Positions 25,891 to 34,897 are shown, counted from the first letter of the stretch. The stretch: 44,824 bases of DNA from Candidatus Woesearchaeota archaeon (GCA_018302985.1 JAGVZA010000006.1:1-44824); one strand, 5' to 3'. Made by a program: numbers and translations. Notes: a model not told the origin generated them from the sequence alone.

Positions 25891-25900
25891 CTTTATAAAG
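25891..25900. promoter_or_regulatory. Palindromic TATA box, aRF1 / lipoprotein
   Basis: CTTTATAAAG is its own reverse complement. It lies 22-31 bp before the aRF1 ATG, the better fit, and 36-45 bp before the GTG at 25936 on the plus strand, so it could serve both directions. Confidence 0.5.
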
Positions 25901-25935
25901 ATTGTCCAATAGAAAGCTTTTTATGTAGGAAGCAT

Positions 25936-26586
25936 GTGAAAAAGGTAATGAGAAAAGAAATAATTCTAGCTTTATTGCTTTTAACTTTGATAACTGTGGC
26001 TTGTACTTCAAATCCGGGTATGCCAACACCAACATGTCAACCACCCTATAAAGCATTAGGTTCAGTCTGTTGTCTAGATAATAATAACAATAATCAATGT
26101 GATGATACGGAAGAACTGGACTCAAAAGCTTGTGAGACAGATGCTAATTGTGAACTCGATCAATGTCTTGGATGTATCAATACTGAATGGGGTAAAGTAA
26201 ACACACAACGCCCTGATTGTGCACAATTCCCTTCTACACAATATGAATGTAAATGCATCAAGAATGCTTGCAGTGAAGTACAAAAATTAACAGAAACAAA
26301 AATAAGTGCTGGAGGAAAAGTTCGTTTTGGTGCAGAAAAATTACCAATAACTTTAGAGATGCAAAAAGATACTAAGATTCTTTTTGTGACAGAAGCTGGA
26401 GACGAAGTATATACATTAAACGAATTACAAGAATCACAAATAACTCTATTCTATGGTAAAGAAAGATTTACTATCAAAAAGGGGGAAAATAAAGCAATAG
26501 GTCCTCTTAATTTCGTGTATACTGGAGTTAATCCTCCGAAGAGCGGCAATTTTGCTGTGATTAAGCTTACGCAGCCTGAAGCTTAA
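25936..26586 (+). CDS. Cys-rich putative lipoprotein
   Basis: 216 aa with a hydrophobic signal ending LITVACTS, a plausible lipobox. Then come several Cys (CQPPYKALGSVCCLDNNNNNQC) including an acidic/Asn loop that resembles a calcium-binding repeat. A second Cys cluster around CLGC...CKCIKNAC follows, then a beta-rich C-terminal domain. Start is GTG at 25936 or ATG at 25948. Function unknown; the N-terminal layout resembles other secreted archaeal proteins with CCxDxNxxxxCD motifs. Confidence 0.7.
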   Translation: MKKVMRKEIILALLLLTLITVACTSNPGMPTPTCQPPYKALGSVCCLDNNNNNQCDDTEELDSKACETDANCELDQCLGCINTEWGKVNTQRPDCAQFPSTQYECKCIKNACSEVQKLTETKISAGGKVRFGAEKLPITLEMQKDTKILFVTEAGDEVYTLNELQESQITLFYGKERFTIKKGENKAIGPLNFVYTGVNPPKSGNFAVIKLTQPEA

Positions 26587-28973
26587 GCACTAAGTTGTAC
26601 AGAAAAAGTTCCTTCTTTGATTGCTTTGGCTTGACAAATAGCTTGTAAGTCTGCAAAAACTGGTTGTAAAAGTTGATAGTCTTTTTTCTCTAGGCTTAAA
26701 ATAATTTCTGTTTTCAATGAAACTTTCTGTTGACTCTTAAATTGACGAACTTCAGATAAAATCTGGACAAATCTGTCTCCAAAAGGAAGAATCTCTTTAG
26801 TAAATAATTTTTTGTCTAGAGTAGGCCATGAAGAGATATGAATAGATTTGTGTTTTTCTTCTTTCTGGAAGAGTTGTACATAAAGTTCTTCAGTAATATA
26901 AGGCATAATAGGTGCAAAGAGTTTCAAAAGATTCAGAAATGTGTAATGTAAAGTAAATTGTGCGGATGCTCGAGCTTCTTTACCTCGTTTGTCGGGGTTA
27001 TAGAGTCTGTCTTTAACGATTTCTAAATAGGAGTCACAAAAAGTATGCCAAAAAAATTGATCAGTTATAGCTTTTGCTTTTGAAAATTCATAAGAGTTAA
27101 AGTATGAGGTTGCTTCTTCAATAACAGTAGATAACTTTGTTAAAAGCCATTGATCCATAGGTTCTAGCTTAGGTTGCTTTGTAGGCGTATCTTTAAGATG
27201 CAATAAAACAAATTGTCCTGAATTCCATAATTTAGTAACTGTCTTTTGTCCGGTAACCAATTCCTTTTCTTGATAAGGTAGATCTTCACCTAATTTTGTA
27301 CTAGCAGCATAGAAACGAAGAGCATCAGAAGAATATTTTGTAATCAAGTCATCTGCCAAAATCATATTGCCCTTACTCTTGCTAATTTTTTGTCCCTTAG
27401 CGTCCAATCCGTGGCCTGAAATCATAATGTCTGACCAAGGAACACTCTTAGTATGGAGCCAAGATTTAGCAATCGTGTAAAAAGCCCAAGTACGAATAAT
27501 ATCGTGTGCTTGTGGTCTAAGTTGCATAGGATAAATGTCCTTAAGTTCATGTTTTTCTTTCCAGTAGGAATTAATCAAGGGTGAAACAGAAGAGGTCATC
27601 CAAGTATCCATAACGTCACTCTCAGGGATAAAATTAGTATGCTTACATTTAGGACACTGTCTAAGAGAAGGTTGCTGTGCTGTAGGATCTACGGGCAATT
27701 CTTCTTCTGTAGGTAAAATAACTTCAGTGCATTTCTTACAGTACCAAACAGGAAAAGGAACACCATAGAAACGTTCTCGAGAGATACACCAGTCCCATTT
27801 AAGATTTTCAACCCAATGGTCATAGCGAACCCTCATATGTTCTGGATGCCAGTTAATTTTTTTTGCTATAGCTAAAAGTTCTTTTTTAATATCTAACAGG
27901 TGAACATACCATTGAGGTGCAATCAAAAATTCTATAGGTGTTGAACAACGTTCATGAACATTCGTAACATGAGTAATCTGTTTTTGGTTTTTCAAAAGAT
28001 TTGCTTGTTTAAGATCCTCAAGAATTTCCTTTCGCGCTTCTTCTAAACGAAGTCCTTGATATTTTCCAGCAGAGGCATTCATGCGACCTTGTTTATCAAG
28101 AATAATTCTCGTATGAAGTTTATGAGTCTTCCATCGTTCAATATCTTCAGCATCGCCAAAAGTGCAAACCATCATAAGTCCAGTGCCAAAATCAATGGCT
28201 ACCTGGTCATCTGCAAATATAGGAACAGTATAATCGAACAAAGGAACTGTTGCCCTTTTACCTATTAGATGTTTATAGCGCTTATCCTGTTTATTGACAA
28301 AAAGAGATACACATGCAGGAATTAATTCCGGTCTTGATGTAGTAATAATAAGAGGTTTACCGTCTTCTGCAGTAAATTGAATCTCATTCAGAGAAGAGTT
28401 TTTCTGTAAATCATCTAAATCTGCCTGTGCTAAAGCAGTATGACAATGACTGCACCACATAATAGGTTCTTCTCTGCGTTGCATTCTTTTTTTATGATAG
28501 AGATCTAAAAATGATTTCTGTGCAATTGTTTGACAGCGTTTATCAATGGTAGAATAGGAAAGACTCCAGTCAACACTAATACCTAAAGCATTCCAAAGTT
28601 TTCTATAGGTTTGAGCACCAAGTGCTGTCTCTTTCAAGCAAAGATCGATAAATTCTTGACGGGTTATTTTATTCTTATTGACATTATATTTTTTCTCAAC
28701 AAAACGTTCTGTTGGTAATCCATTATCATCAAAGCCCATAGGATAAAAAACATTCTTGCCTTGCATGCGTTGGTAACGAGCAATAAAGTCTGCCTGAGAA
28801 TAGGAAATAGCATGACCTAAATGTAAGTGGTCCGCTGAAACATAAGGTGGAGGAGTATCAATAGAATAAATGGGTTTCTTGCCTTTCTGAAATACATAAA
28901 TTTTTTCCTTTTCCCAATACTCTTGCCATTTCTTTTCAGCTTCTTGAGAGTTGTAAGTCTTAGGTTTATCCAT
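26583..28973 (-). CDS. valS: Valyl-tRNA synthetase
   Basis: 796 aa class I synthetase. HLGH (51-54) and KISKSKGN (about 526-533) are the ATP-binding signatures. GFDDNGLPTER matches the ValRS family rather than IleRS or LeuRS. The CP1 editing domain, zinc-binding CSHC and CKKC..CPKC segments, and the anticodon-binding domain are present. Somewhat shorter than the usual 850-900 aa. It has its own TATA box, and tRNA-Phe sits immediately upstream in the same direction. Confidence 0.93.
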   Translation of the reverse strand: MDKPKTYNSQEAEKKWQEYWEKEKIYVFQKGKKPIYSIDTPPPYVSADHLHLGHAISYSQADFIARYQRMQGKNVFYPMGFDDNGLPTERFVEKKYNVNKNKITRQEFIDLCLKETALGAQTYRKLWNALGISVDWSLSYSTIDKRCQTIAQKSFLDLYHKKRMQRREEPIMWCSHCHTALAQADLDDLQKNSSLNEIQFTAEDGKPLIITTSRPELIPACVSLFVNKQDKRYKHLIGKRATVPLFDYTVPIFADDQVAIDFGTGLMMVCTFGDAEDIERWKTHKLHTRIILDKQGRMNASAGKYQGLRLEEARKEILEDLKQANLLKNQKQITHVTNVHERCSTPIEFLIAPQWYVHLLDIKKELLAIAKKINWHPEHMRVRYDHWVENLKWDWCISRERFYGVPFPVWYCKKCTEVILPTEEELPVDPTAQQPSLRQCPKCKHTNFIPESDVMDTWMTSSVSPLINSYWKEKHELKDIYPMQLRPQAHDIIRTWAFYTIAKSWLHTKSVPWSDIMISGHGLDAKGQKISKSKGNMILADDLITKYSSDALRFYAASTKLGEDLPYQEKELVTGQKTVTKLWNSGQFVLLHLKDTPTKQPKLEPMDQWLLTKLSTVIEEATSYFNSYEFSKAKAITDQFFWHTFCDSYLEIVKDRLYNPDKRGKEARASAQFTLHYTFLNLLKLFAPIMPYITEELYVQLFQKEEKHKSIHISSWPTLDKKLFTKEILPFGDRFVQILSEVRQFKSQQKVSLKTEIILSLEKKDYQLLQPVFADLQAICQAKAIKEGTFSVQLSA

Positions 28974-28994
28974 AAAGAAAACCTCGAGAACTTT

Positions 28995-29004
28995 GTTTAA
29001 ATAG
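28995..29004 (-). promoter_or_regulatory. TATA box of valS
   Basis: The minus strand reads CTATTTAAAC, 22-31 bp before the ATG at 28973 and 12 bp after the tRNA-Phe gene. Confidence 0.6.
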
Positions 29005-29015
29005 ATTATGGAATA

Positions 29016-29089
29016 TGGGCGGAGGGTGATTTGAACACCCGACCCCTACGTCTTCAGCGTAATGCTCTCCCAGGCTGAGCTATCCACCC
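29016..29089 (-). tRNA. tRNA-Phe(GAA)
   Basis: Acceptor GGGTGGA/TCCGCCC with one G-T pair, D-arm GCTC/GAGC, anticodon stem TTACG/CGTAG with loop C-U-GAA-G-A, T-arm GGGTG-TTCAAAT-CACCC. Discriminator A. 74 nt, no intron, no encoded CCA. The anticodon arm has one mismatch at its outer end. Confidence 0.93.
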
Positions 29090-29113
29090 ATAAGAGAAAA
29101 GGCGCTACCCATG

Positions 29114-29123
29114 CTATTTAAAG
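29114..29123 (-). promoter_or_regulatory. TATA box of tRNA-Phe
   Basis: The minus strand reads CTTTAAATAG, 25-34 bp before the first tRNA base. On the plus strand TTTTATTAAC, about 21-30 bp before 29171, may serve the pilin-like gene. Confidence 0.55.
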
Positions 29124-29170
29124 ATTTCCCAACGTAAGTTTTATTAACTCCAAAAAAAGGCAAACAACTA

Positions 29171-29695
29171 ATGAGAAAAGAGTTAGGGAACAAAGGTGCC
29201 ATTGAACTTTCTATGAATACTATAATTATTGTAGTTATAGGCATCACTATTCTAACCTTAGGCTTACGTTGGATCTACGGTATTTTTGGCGGTCTTACAG
29301 AACAAAGTGATAAAATTAAAACATTATCAGAAGATCAGATTACAACCTTATTTGGTGCAAGTGATAAAGCAGTGAATATTCCAACAAGCGTCGTTCGTGT
29401 ACAGCAGGGAAAAGAATACAATCTACGCATCATGATGCGTAATATCGAAGAAGAAGCACATAAATTCAAGTATATAGTAATCGCGGAAGAAGGAAATGCA
29501 GGTGCGAACAGTGTTCGATGGTATAATAAAGAAATCACATTAACATCAGGTCAAGGGTTTGAAGATATTATTACCTTCAATTCGGACAAGTATGCTCTAG
29601 GAACCTATAGATTCAGAGTAATGTTAACTTGCACTGATTGTACACCCCCTCAAGAGGAATCTGCTCCAGTTATTCTAGAAGTCGTTGCGAAATAG
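29171..29695 (+). CDS. Pilin-like protein with an exterior beta domain
   Basis: 174 aa. NKGAIELSMNTIIIVVIGIT is a class III-like signal: Lys-Gly, Glu at a position close to +5, then a hydrophobic helix. The rest (about residues 60-174) is beta-rich, like a small Ig/CARDB-type domain (GKEYNLRIMMRNIEEEA...), with a single CTDC near the end. It is separate from the 7-17 kb surface cluster but shares its membrane signal. Possibly a surface fibre subunit; its gene end overlaps the promoter region of the rqcH operon. Confidence 0.7.
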   Translation: MRKELGNKGAIELSMNTIIIVVIGITILTLGLRWIYGIFGGLTEQSDKIKTLSEDQITTLFGASDKAVNIPTSVVRVQQGKEYNLRIMMRNIEEEAHKFKYIVIAEEGNAGANSVRWYNKEITLTSGQGFEDIITFNSDKYALGTYRFRVMLTCTDCTPPQEESAPVILEVVAK

Positions 29696-29705
29696 CTTTT
29701 TAAAG
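29696..29705 (+). promoter_or_regulatory. TATA box of the rqcH-cysS operon
   Basis: CTTTTTAAAG begins right at the pilin-like stop codon and lies 22-31 bp before the ATG at 29727. This supports 29727 as the start. Confidence 0.6.
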
Positions 29706-29726
29706 GAAGAAATACTGCTGTTAGGT

Positions 29727-30776
29727 ATGATAAGCCTCTCTGCACTCGATATCAAGTTTATAGTCCGTGAACTCAAAGAATTAGAGAATGCTATCGTAGA
29801 GAAGATCTATCAGCCGGCAGAAAAAGAGATAATTATTGGACTACATAGTTCAGGTGCTGGAAAAAAGCTTTTGAGAGTGGTTGCTGGACAAGTAGCTAAC
29901 TTAACCAAAGAGAAAGGAGAAAGTAAAGAAAATCCAAGTGCATTTTGTATGACTTTAAGAAAATATCTCAAGCAAGCTAGAGTCACAAATGTAGCGCAGG
30001 CTGAATTTGAACGCATTATAGAACTAACATTTTCCAATGAATATAGATTAATTCTCGAACTGTTTAGTAAAGGAAATGTAATTTTAATAGATAAAGACGG
30101 AAAAATCACAGCATTATTGGAAAGACAAGAATGGAAACACCGAACCTTAGAAAAAGGTCAAACTTACATCTATCCACCTCCAACCATAAATCCATTTAAA
30201 CTCTCTGAAGAAGAATTTCGCGAGAGATACAATCACAGCGAGAAAGAGTCTGCAGTAAAGATTATTGCTTCTGATTTTGCACTAGGTGGAAAATATGCTG
30301 AAGAAGTATGCGCATTAGCAAAGATAGACAAAAAGACAAGAAGAATTGATTCTATTAAATTATGGAGAATTATTCAAACTTTAGAAAGTAAAAAACTAGA
30401 TCCTAATATAATAGATAAGGGATTAAAAAAGGAAATAAGCCCTATAGAACTCGTTTCTGAAGAAAAGGCAAAAAAACAATATTTCAACACTATGAGTGAA
30501 GCTCTCGAATCCTATGAAAAGAATTTCGGTGAAGAAGTAGTAGAAAAACAAGAAGAAAAGGAGAAATTAGAAGAATTAGCTAAGTTGCAATCAGAGCAGA
30601 TTGAAAACCTTAAGAAAGAAGCAGAAGAATTCAAGAAAATAGGTGATATGATTTATGTTAAATATGCTGAAATAGATAGTCTGATCAAAGAAGTCAGAGA
30701 GAAAAAATGGAAAGTAGAAGATAAAAGAATTATAGAGATGAAAAAAGCTGAAGGAAAAATTGTCATCGAGCTATGA
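29727..30776 (+). CDS. rqcH: RqcH/NEMF N-terminal half (NFACT-N, HhH, first coiled coil)
   Basis: 349 aa from [20 protein letters not shown], the canonical start of NFACT proteins. NFACT-N blocks are visible: [12 protein letters not shown], then [24 protein letters not shown], then GQTYIYPPP. The helix-hairpin-helix-like [17 protein letters not shown] follows, then a charged coiled coil (about 280-340). The usual Asp-Arg pair appears as Glu-Arg in FERIIEL. The chain stops at KIVIEL, where full-length RqcH would continue to its second coil and NFACT-R domain. Those parts are encoded by 32146-32919, beyond cysS. RqcH binds obstructed large subunits and extends stalled chains. Confidence 0.9.
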   Translation: MISLSALDIKFIVRELKELENAIVEKIYQPAEKEIIIGLHSSGAGKKLLRVVAGQVANLTKEKGESKENPSAFCMTLRKYLKQARVTNVAQAEFERIIELTFSNEYRLILELFSKGNVILIDKDGKITALLERQEWKHRTLEKGQTYIYPPPTINPFKLSEEEFRERYNHSEKESAVKIIASDFALGGKYAEEVCALAKIDKKTRRIDSIKLWRIIQTLESKKLDPNIIDKGLKKEISPIELVSEEKAKKQYFNTMSEALESYEKNFGEEVVEKQEEKEKLEELAKLQSEQIENLKKEAEEFKKIGDMIYVKYAEIDSLIKEVREKKWKVEDKRIIEMKKAEGKIVIEL

Positions 30777-32149
30777 GACTCTTCAACACCTTAACTCGGA
30801 AGAAAGAAGAATTGAAGCCAATCAAAAAAGGGCAAATAGGCTTGTATACTTGTGGTCCTACAGTATATCATTATGCACATATTGGAAATTTACGCACGTA
30901 TATCTTCGAAGATCTCCTAAAAAGAGCTCTAATCTATGATGGACTCAAGGTAAATCATGTCATGAATATTACAGATGTAGGTCATCTAACATCAGATCAA
31001 GACAGTGGCGAAGACAAAATGGAAGTCGGTGCTAAAAGAGAAAATAAAACTGCGTGGGAAATTGCTGAATTCTATACCAAAGCATTCCAAGCAGATATGA
31101 AAAAGCTCAATATGCTTCAGCCTAGCAAATGGTGCAAAGCTACAGACCATATCAAAGAACAAATTGAGTTAATTAAACAATTAGAGAAGAAAGGGTACAC
31201 TTACAAAATTGAAGATGGTATTTATTTTGATACAGGCAAGCTCAAGGACTATGGCAAATTAGCAAGGTTAGATATCAAAGGATTACAAGAAGGTGCTCGT
31301 ATAGATGTTCGTGGTAAAAAAAATAAAACTGACTTTGCTTTATGGAAATTCTCTCCTGATGAAGGAAAAAGGCAGATGGAATGGTCTTCACCTTTTGGAA
31401 AAGGTTTTCCAGGATGGCATCTTGAATGTTCTGCTATGGCACAAAAATATTTAGGCAACCCATTTGATATCCATTGTGGTGGTATAGATCATATTCCAGT
31501 GCATCATACTAATGAAATTGCACAAACTGAAGCAGCTACAGGCAAACCATTAGCAAATATGTGGTTGCATGGAGAATTTTTGATTGATAAAGAAGGAAAA
31601 ATGTCTAAATCAAAGGGAGATATTTTAACATTATCTACAGTAGAAGAAAAAGGATATGATTTACTAGCCTATAGATATCTTTGTCTAACAACACACTATC
31701 GTATGCCTCTCAGTTTTTCATGGGAAGCTTTGGATGGTGCAAAAAACGCATTAAATCATCTAAGAGAAAAAGTACAAAGTCTCACAATAAAAGATAAGAA
31801 AACAAAAAATAGTGAAGTGTATCAAAAAAAGTTCAAAGAAGCAATCAATGATGATCTCAATATGCCAAATGCTTTAGCAACTCTATGGGATGCTCTCAAA
31901 GATAACACTTTAAGTAACGCTGATAAAAAAGAAATAATCCAAGAAGCAGATAAAGTGCTAGGTCTTGATCTTGCCAATAAGCCAAAAACAGAAAAAATAC
32001 CTCTTGAAGTCATACAATGGGCAAAAGAAAGAGAAGTTGCTCGAAAAGAAAAAGACTGGAAAAAATCAGACGAAGCCAGAGAAAAAATAAAGCAAGCAGG
32101 ATATTCCATCGAAGATAGTGAACAAGGATTCAAGATCAAAAAACAATGA
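30773..32149 (+). CDS. cysS: Cysteinyl-tRNA synthetase
   Basis: 458 aa class I synthetase. HIGN (36-39) after CGPTVYHYA, zinc ligands including C27, the [14 protein letters not shown] and [12 protein letters not shown] segments, and KMSKS (276-280) are all present. The C-terminal anticodon-binding region ends [15 protein letters not shown]. Usual length; nothing degenerate. Both ends overlap the flanking rqcH fragments by four bases (ATGA), so it is translated as part of the rqcH-N/cysS/rqcH-C chain. Confidence 0.96.
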   Translation: MRLFNTLTRKKEELKPIKKGQIGLYTCGPTVYHYAHIGNLRTYIFEDLLKRALIYDGLKVNHVMNITDVGHLTSDQDSGEDKMEVGAKRENKTAWEIAEFYTKAFQADMKKLNMLQPSKWCKATDHIKEQIELIKQLEKKGYTYKIEDGIYFDTGKLKDYGKLARLDIKGLQEGARIDVRGKKNKTDFALWKFSPDEGKRQMEWSSPFGKGFPGWHLECSAMAQKYLGNPFDIHCGGIDHIPVHHTNEIAQTEAATGKPLANMWLHGEFLIDKEGKMSKSKGDILTLSTVEEKGYDLLAYRYLCLTTHYRMPLSFSWEALDGAKNALNHLREKVQSLTIKDKKTKNSEVYQKKFKEAINDDLNMPNALATLWDALKDNTLSNADKKEIIQEADKVLGLDLANKPKTEKIPLEVIQWAKEREVARKEKDWKKSDEAREKIKQAGYSIEDSEQGFKIKKQ

Positions 32150-32919
32150 AAATCAGTCTAGATATTTACAAATCTGTACAAGATAATGCAGCTTATTACT
32201 ATGAGCGTGGTAAGCGTTCCAAGAGAAAGATAGACGGAGCAATCAGAGCTTATCATGAAACACTAAAGAAAATAGAAAATGTCGAATTAAAAAAACAGAA
32301 AAAAGTGTATAAAGAAGAAAGAAAAAAGCATTGGTTCGAAAAATTCCGCTGGTATCTATCTTCAGAAGGACGTTTAGTAATAGGAGGTCGTGATGCAACT
32401 ACTAATGATATCCTCATTAAAAAATATTTAGAGCCAAAAGATATAGTATTCCACACGCAGTTAAAAGGTTCCCCATTCGTAGTTGTTAAAACTGAAGGTG
32501 CAAAGCTCACAGTACAAGAAAAAGAAGAAGCAGCTATCTTCTGTGCATCAAATTCAAAGCAATGGTCTGCACAAATTAGTCTTGCTGACGTCTATTATAT
32601 TAAACCAGATCAAGTAAAGAAAGAGTTTGGTCTTCCTAAAGGCTCATTCATGATTTATGGGGAAAGAAACTATATGAAAGCCCCCTTGGAGTTAGCAATA
32701 GGAATAACAAAAGATAATTTAGTAATGTGTGGTCCTTTAACAGCTATCAAAACACAATGTAAACATATCTTATCAGTAAGGCAGGGTTCTATGAAGAAAA
32801 GTGATGTTGCTAAAAAAGTGCGTTACTTTATACAACAAAAAGAAAAAGTAGATGTAGATCTCGATGATATCATGCAAGCCTTACCCCCTGGCGATTGTGA
32901 TCTTAAAGAAGTGCAATGA
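32146..32919 (+). CDS. rqcH: RqcH/NEMF C-terminal half (second coiled coil, NFACT-R)
   Basis: 257 aa. It begins with [20 protein letters not shown], the segment that follows the first coil in full-length NFACT proteins. A basic coiled coil and the NFACT-R core follow: [19 protein letters not shown], then [19 protein letters not shown]. The archaeal C-terminal region ends LPPGDCD. NFACT-R contacts rRNA and peptidyl-tRNA. With the 349-aa N-half it sums to about 606 aa, near the length of one RqcH, with no domain lost. ATGA overlaps on both sides. Confidence 0.9.
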   Translation: MKISLDIYKSVQDNAAYYYERGKRSKRKIDGAIRAYHETLKKIENVELKKQKKVYKEERKKHWFEKFRWYLSSEGRLVIGGRDATTNDILIKKYLEPKDIVFHTQLKGSPFVVVKTEGAKLTVQEKEEAAIFCASNSKQWSAQISLADVYYIKPDQVKKEFGLPKGSFMIYGERNYMKAPLELAIGITKDNLVMCGPLTAIKTQCKHILSVRQGSMKKSDVAKKVRYFIQQKEKVDVDLDDIMQALPPGDCDLKEVQ

Positions 32920-33305
32920 AAAGCAAAGTCCAAGCAGTCATATACAAAAAAGAGCAAGGAAAGAAGAGATATCTCATTCTGCATAGAAAATTAAATTGGG
33001 TAGGTTGGGAATTAATGAAAGAGACTATGGAAGAAAATGAATCTTTCGAAGAAACATTAAGACGCGGTATTAAAGAAGAAATAGGAGTAAATAAAATCAG
33101 TATTGAAAAGGAACAGGTAGTAGATATTATGTTACCAAGTAAAGATAAAATTGTGTATCTTTATAGAGTACAAATAAATCCAAAAGAAAAAATAGACATT
33201 ACGCAAGAAAAAGAGCATGATGAGTTCCGATGGGTGACTAAAGAAGAAGCACTAAAGATGTTGACTTATGAAAATGCAAAAGAAATAATAAAAGAATTTA
33301 GTTAA
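32916..33305 (+). CDS. Nudix-fold protein with a degenerate Nudix box
   Basis: 129 aa. The Nudix box G-x5-E-x7-REUxEExGU is recognisable at 36-58 but altered: the first Gly is Glu36, and REUxEE reads R50-G51-I-K-E54-E55. The two later Glu that bind metal remain; the first Glu is lost. The WVGWEL strand before it and DEFRWVTKEEA after it are standard. It might hydrolyse weakly or bind a nucleotide. Last gene of the rqcH operon; the stop overlaps the convergent next gene by eight bases. Confidence 0.8.
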   Translation: MKSKVQAVIYKKEQGKKRYLILHRKLNWVGWELMKETMEENESFEETLRRGIKEEIGVNKISIEKEQVVDIMLPSKDKIVYLYRVQINPKEKIDITQEKEHDEFRWVTKEEALKMLTYENAKEIIKEFS

Positions 33306-33909
33306 AGCCGAAAAAGCGCAGAATAACTCTGAAAATAGTTTTTGATTGTTGTTTATCAGAAGTCTCTGCTGGAGGTGCTAAAGGTAAGTCATTGCCTCCG
33401 CTGCTGCCATTGGATCCATTGCCGCCACCACCTGTCGAATTAGTTAGGTTTTGACAGTCTAAATAAGTAGTGCAATCAATAACTGTGCCATTAATATCGC
33501 TGATATTTACCAGGACACAAGCTTGAGCTATGCAGATAGTTCTTGTTAAATTAGTAAGATTACATTGTGCATTTGTTTGACATGTATCAAATCCACTGCC
33601 ATTGACAGAAACACATGCTTGATTAATACATGCTAAATGAGTTAGATTAAGAATCATAGTGCGATTAGCTCTGACATAAGTAACATTAGTTAAATTATAG
33701 CAATCAGTAGAGACTGCACAAAGATTAGTGTTGTTGCCAAGAGTATTATTGACTAAAACACAAGCGCGATTGACGCATTCTAAATGAGTTTCATTAGTCA
33801 TGTTAGTTTGATTTTCATCCGCATAAACTGGAAGAGCAGAAAAGGAAGAAGTAAAAAGATACAAGGTACTAAATATTAAGAAAGAAAGTATCCATTCACC
33901 TTTTTGCAT
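33298..33909 (-). CDS. Secreted Cys-repeat protein dense in N-glycosylation sequons
   Basis: 203 aa with a signal peptide (cleavage likely near VYADE). Three repeats follow the pattern (H/R)-x-(E/A/I)-C-(V/I)-x4-CV-x-VN... ending with a CxxxxxC pair (about 43-70, 88-115, 120-150). I count 18 N-x-S/T sequons in the chain, an extraordinary density. A Gly/Ser/Asn linker and a short C-terminal region follow. Probably a heavily glycosylated envelope protein. It has a TATA box 22-31 bp before the ATG. Confidence 0.75.
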   Translation of the reverse strand: MQKGEWILSFLIFSTLYLFTSSFSALPVYADENQTNMTNETHLECVNRACVLVNNTLGNNTNLCAVSTDCYNLTNVTYVRANRTMILNLTHLACINQACVSVNGSGFDTCQTNAQCNLTNLTRTICIAQACVLVNISDINGTVIDCTTYLDCQNLTNSTGGGGNGSNGSSGGNDLPLAPPAETSDKQQSKTIFRVILRFFGFN

Positions 33910-33930
33910 GGGGAGATAAATAGGAAACTG

Positions 33931-33940
33931 CTATATAAAC
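33931..33940 (-). promoter_or_regulatory. TATA box of the sequon-rich protein gene
   Basis: The minus strand reads GTTTATATAG, 22-31 bp before the ATG at 33909. Confidence 0.65.
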
Positions 33941-33994
33941 ATTTCTAAACTTACGAGAAATAAGGCAAAAACGCTGAAAAGGCGATACAGAAAT

Positions 33995-34004
33995 CTTTTT
34001 AAAG
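33995..34004 (+). promoter_or_regulatory. TATA box of the S19e operon
   Basis: CTTTTTAAAG, 35-44 bp before the ATG at 34039, leaving a leader of roughly 10 nt. Confidence 0.55.
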
Positions 34005-34038
34005 CAACTTTTACCCCTTCCTCGCACAGGTACGAAGA

Positions 34039-34443
34039 ATGACCACACTATTTGACAAAAAACCTCAAGAAGTAATCCAAAAGGCAGCAGACGGCCTCAA
34101 GAAAGAGATCGCTATACCGGAATGGGCGAAATTCGTCAAAACTGGTCATGCAAAGCAACGTCCTCCAGAAGATCAAGACTGGTGGTATAAGCGTGCTGCT
34201 TCAATTCTAAGAAAAATCTATCGTCATGGTCCTATTGGTACAAATAAGCTAAAGAAAAAATATGGTAGCAAAAAAAACAGAGGTCACAAGCCTGAAATGT
34301 ATGCGGAAGGTTCAGGAAAAATTATCAGAGTCATTTTACAGCAATTAGAGCAAAAACAATTAATCAAGCAAGAAACAAAAGGAACTCATAAAGGACGTGT
34401 CATAACTCCAAAAGGAAAAAGTTTCTTGGACAAGATTAAGTGA
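34039..34443 (+). CDS. rps19e: Ribosomal protein S19e
   Basis: 134 aa. WAKFVKTGHAKQRPPEDQDWWYKRAASILRK is shown here by its core WWYKRAAS and the KYGSKKNRGHKPEM segment, both diagnostic of S19e. Small-subunit head protein absent from bacteria. Usual length. First gene of a ribosomal operon with PDCD5, L39e and L31e, an order common in archaea. Confidence 0.96.
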   Translation: MTTLFDKKPQEVIQKAADGLKKEIAIPEWAKFVKTGHAKQRPPEDQDWWYKRAASILRKIYRHGPIGTNKLKKKYGSKKNRGHKPEMYAEGSGKIIRVILQQLEQKQLIKQETKGTHKGRVITPKGKSFLDKIK

Positions 34444-34445
34444 CC

Positions 34446-34718
34446 ATGAGTCAGGAAGACATTCAAAAACAAATCGAGTTTCAAAAGCAGATACAAGTGT
34501 TGGAAACAACAGTCAAACAATATCTGACAAAAGAAGCAATCACACGTTACGGTAATATCAAAGCCGCACATCAGCAAAAAGCAATACAAATCATCACAAT
34601 CCTTGCACAATTGATTCAATCTGGACAAATCACAGAAAAAATTGATGATGCACAATTCAAGGAAATCTTGCTAAAAATGCAGGAACCTCAACAAAAAACA
34701 AAAATCACTTGGAAATAA
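34446..34718 (+). CDS. PDCD5-family DNA-binding protein
   Basis: 90 aa from MSQEDIQKQIEFQKQI. A helical protein with LTKEAITRYGNIKAAHQQKA, the PDCD5 core, and the C-terminal FKEILLKMQ segment. Archaeal homologues bind nucleic acid; the role is not settled. Start is ATG at 34446, right after the S19e stop; a GTG at 34440 would overlap it. Co-transcribed with ribosomal proteins. Confidence 0.9.
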   Translation: MSQEDIQKQIEFQKQIQVLETTVKQYLTKEAITRYGNIKAAHQQKAIQIITILAQLIQSGQITEKIDDAQFKEILLKMQEPQQKTKITWK

Positions 34719-34721
34719 ACA

Positions 34722-34895
34722 ATGGCAAGATTCAAACAACCTGGAAAGAAAAAACGTTTAGCAAAACGTGGACGTCAAACAAAGTGGGCTCCATTCTGGA
34801 CAGTTCCTAAAATATATGGTAAGGGGCGTCGTGTACATCCAGGAAGACATACAGCAGTTAAAAGATCATACAGAAGAACAAACATCAAGGTATAA
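34722..34895 (+). CDS. rpl39e: Ribosomal protein L39e
   Basis: 57 aa read from the sequence: MARFKQPGKKKRLAKRGRQ..., then WAPFWTVPKIYGKG and a basic tail ending RRTNIKV. Size, extreme basicity and position between PDCD5 and L31e identify L39e, which lines the ribosomal exit tunnel. It starts three bases after the PDCD5 stop. It is about six residues longer than usual. Confidence 0.88.
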   Translation: MARFKQPGKKKRLAKRGRQTKWAPFWTVPKIYGKGRRVHPGRHTAVKRSYRRTNIKV

Positions 34896-34897
34896 CC

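Noticed and set aside
29727-32919. Explaining the rqcH fragments as a frameshifted pseudogene
   Set aside because: The halves are separated by a full 458-codon gene, each has its own start and stop with ATGA overlaps, and no domain is lost or decayed.
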